Below, piece after piece: positions 46,490-46,515 of a stretch of 46,515 nucleotides of DNA (position 1 is its first letter; each line of letters starts with the position of its first letter). The translations under genes and the position numbers were made by a program. The notes under the pieces were generated by a model, which saw only the letters and a program-made list of their open reading frames with translations, was not told the origin of the DNA and did not search any database. The stretch spans positions 1 to 46,515 of the forward strand of contig CALWIZ010000017.1 in the NCBI GenBank assembly GCA_944380885.1, written 5' to 3'. The DNA is from an uncultured Clostridia bacterium (GTDB taxonomy: Bacteria; Bacillota; Clostridia; Oscillospirales; Acutalibacteraceae).

Positions 46490-46515
46490 ATAATGCCGAC
46501 CCGCGTCTCAAGGCG

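Overview
The window reads as a chromosome segment of a low- to mid-GC Gram-positive anaerobe of the Clostridia, most likely a gut Oscillospiraceae/Ruminococcaceae-type organism. The grounds are a FabK-type fatty acid operon in the usual clostridial order, LytR-CpsA-Psr and DUF3048 (YerB-type) proteins, strong AGGAGG-type ribosome binding sites, several TTG starts and closely packed operons. No rRNA, tRNA or taxon-defining gene is present, so the placement is an inference.

Left edge (1-1188): a 96-bp tandem repeat whose units carry a terminator-like hairpin, a bidirectional-looking terminator, and the internally deleted remains of an IS3-family element that keeps recognisable terminal inverted repeats.

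Surface polysaccharide region (1189-31035): an LCP ligase with a clear promoter, an AraC-type regulator, and a divergent + strand set gmd-fcl-manC (de novo GDP-L-fucose) closed by a strong terminator. Facing it is a minus-strand run of 20 genes that appears to be one operon, read from a near-consensus promoter at 31139-31167. It encodes a PglE-like aminotransferase, a PglC-like initiating phosphoglycosyltransferase, six glycosyltransferases (one tentative GT-D type), WecB and WecC (UDP-ManNAc and UDP-ManNAcA), Wzx and Wzy, an acetyltransferase, a UDP-galactopyranose-mutase-like flavoprotein, and a bifunctional fucokinase/GDP-fucose pyrophosphorylase (salvage GDP-L-fucose). It also encodes an unusual set of group-transfer enzymes: two nucleotidyltransferase-fold proteins, an APH-fold kinase, a thymidylate-kinase-like protein and an ATP-grasp-HAD fusion. 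Together these specify a Wzy-dependent, probably wall-anchored, fucose- and ManNAcA-containing polysaccharide.

Middle (31213-34370): a stand-alone 741-residue protein with a phage-tail-fibre-like N-terminus, a collagen-like Gly-X-Y segment and an SGNH hydrolase domain. It has its own promoter, operator-like inverted repeat and terminator. Next to it are the decayed remains of an IS256-family transposase and a fragment of a P-loop ATPase.

Fatty acid region (34389-44107): the minus-strand operon acpP-fabK-fabD-fabG-fabF-accB-fabZ-accC-accD-accA followed by an acyl-CoA synthetase gene that overlaps accA. The -10 box is preceded by GGAAC-type direct repeats spaced exactly 11 bp apart, with no good -35; this looks like a multi-site regulator binding array and is the most striking non-coding signal in the window.

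Right edge (44112-46515): a terminator, a divergent pair of dead genes (alpha-galactosidase-like fragment and AraC DNA-binding-domain fragment), an intact DUF3048 lipoprotein with promoter and terminator, a 16-bp perfect palindrome near a promoter-like sequence, and two hairpins resembling an IS200/IS605-type end.
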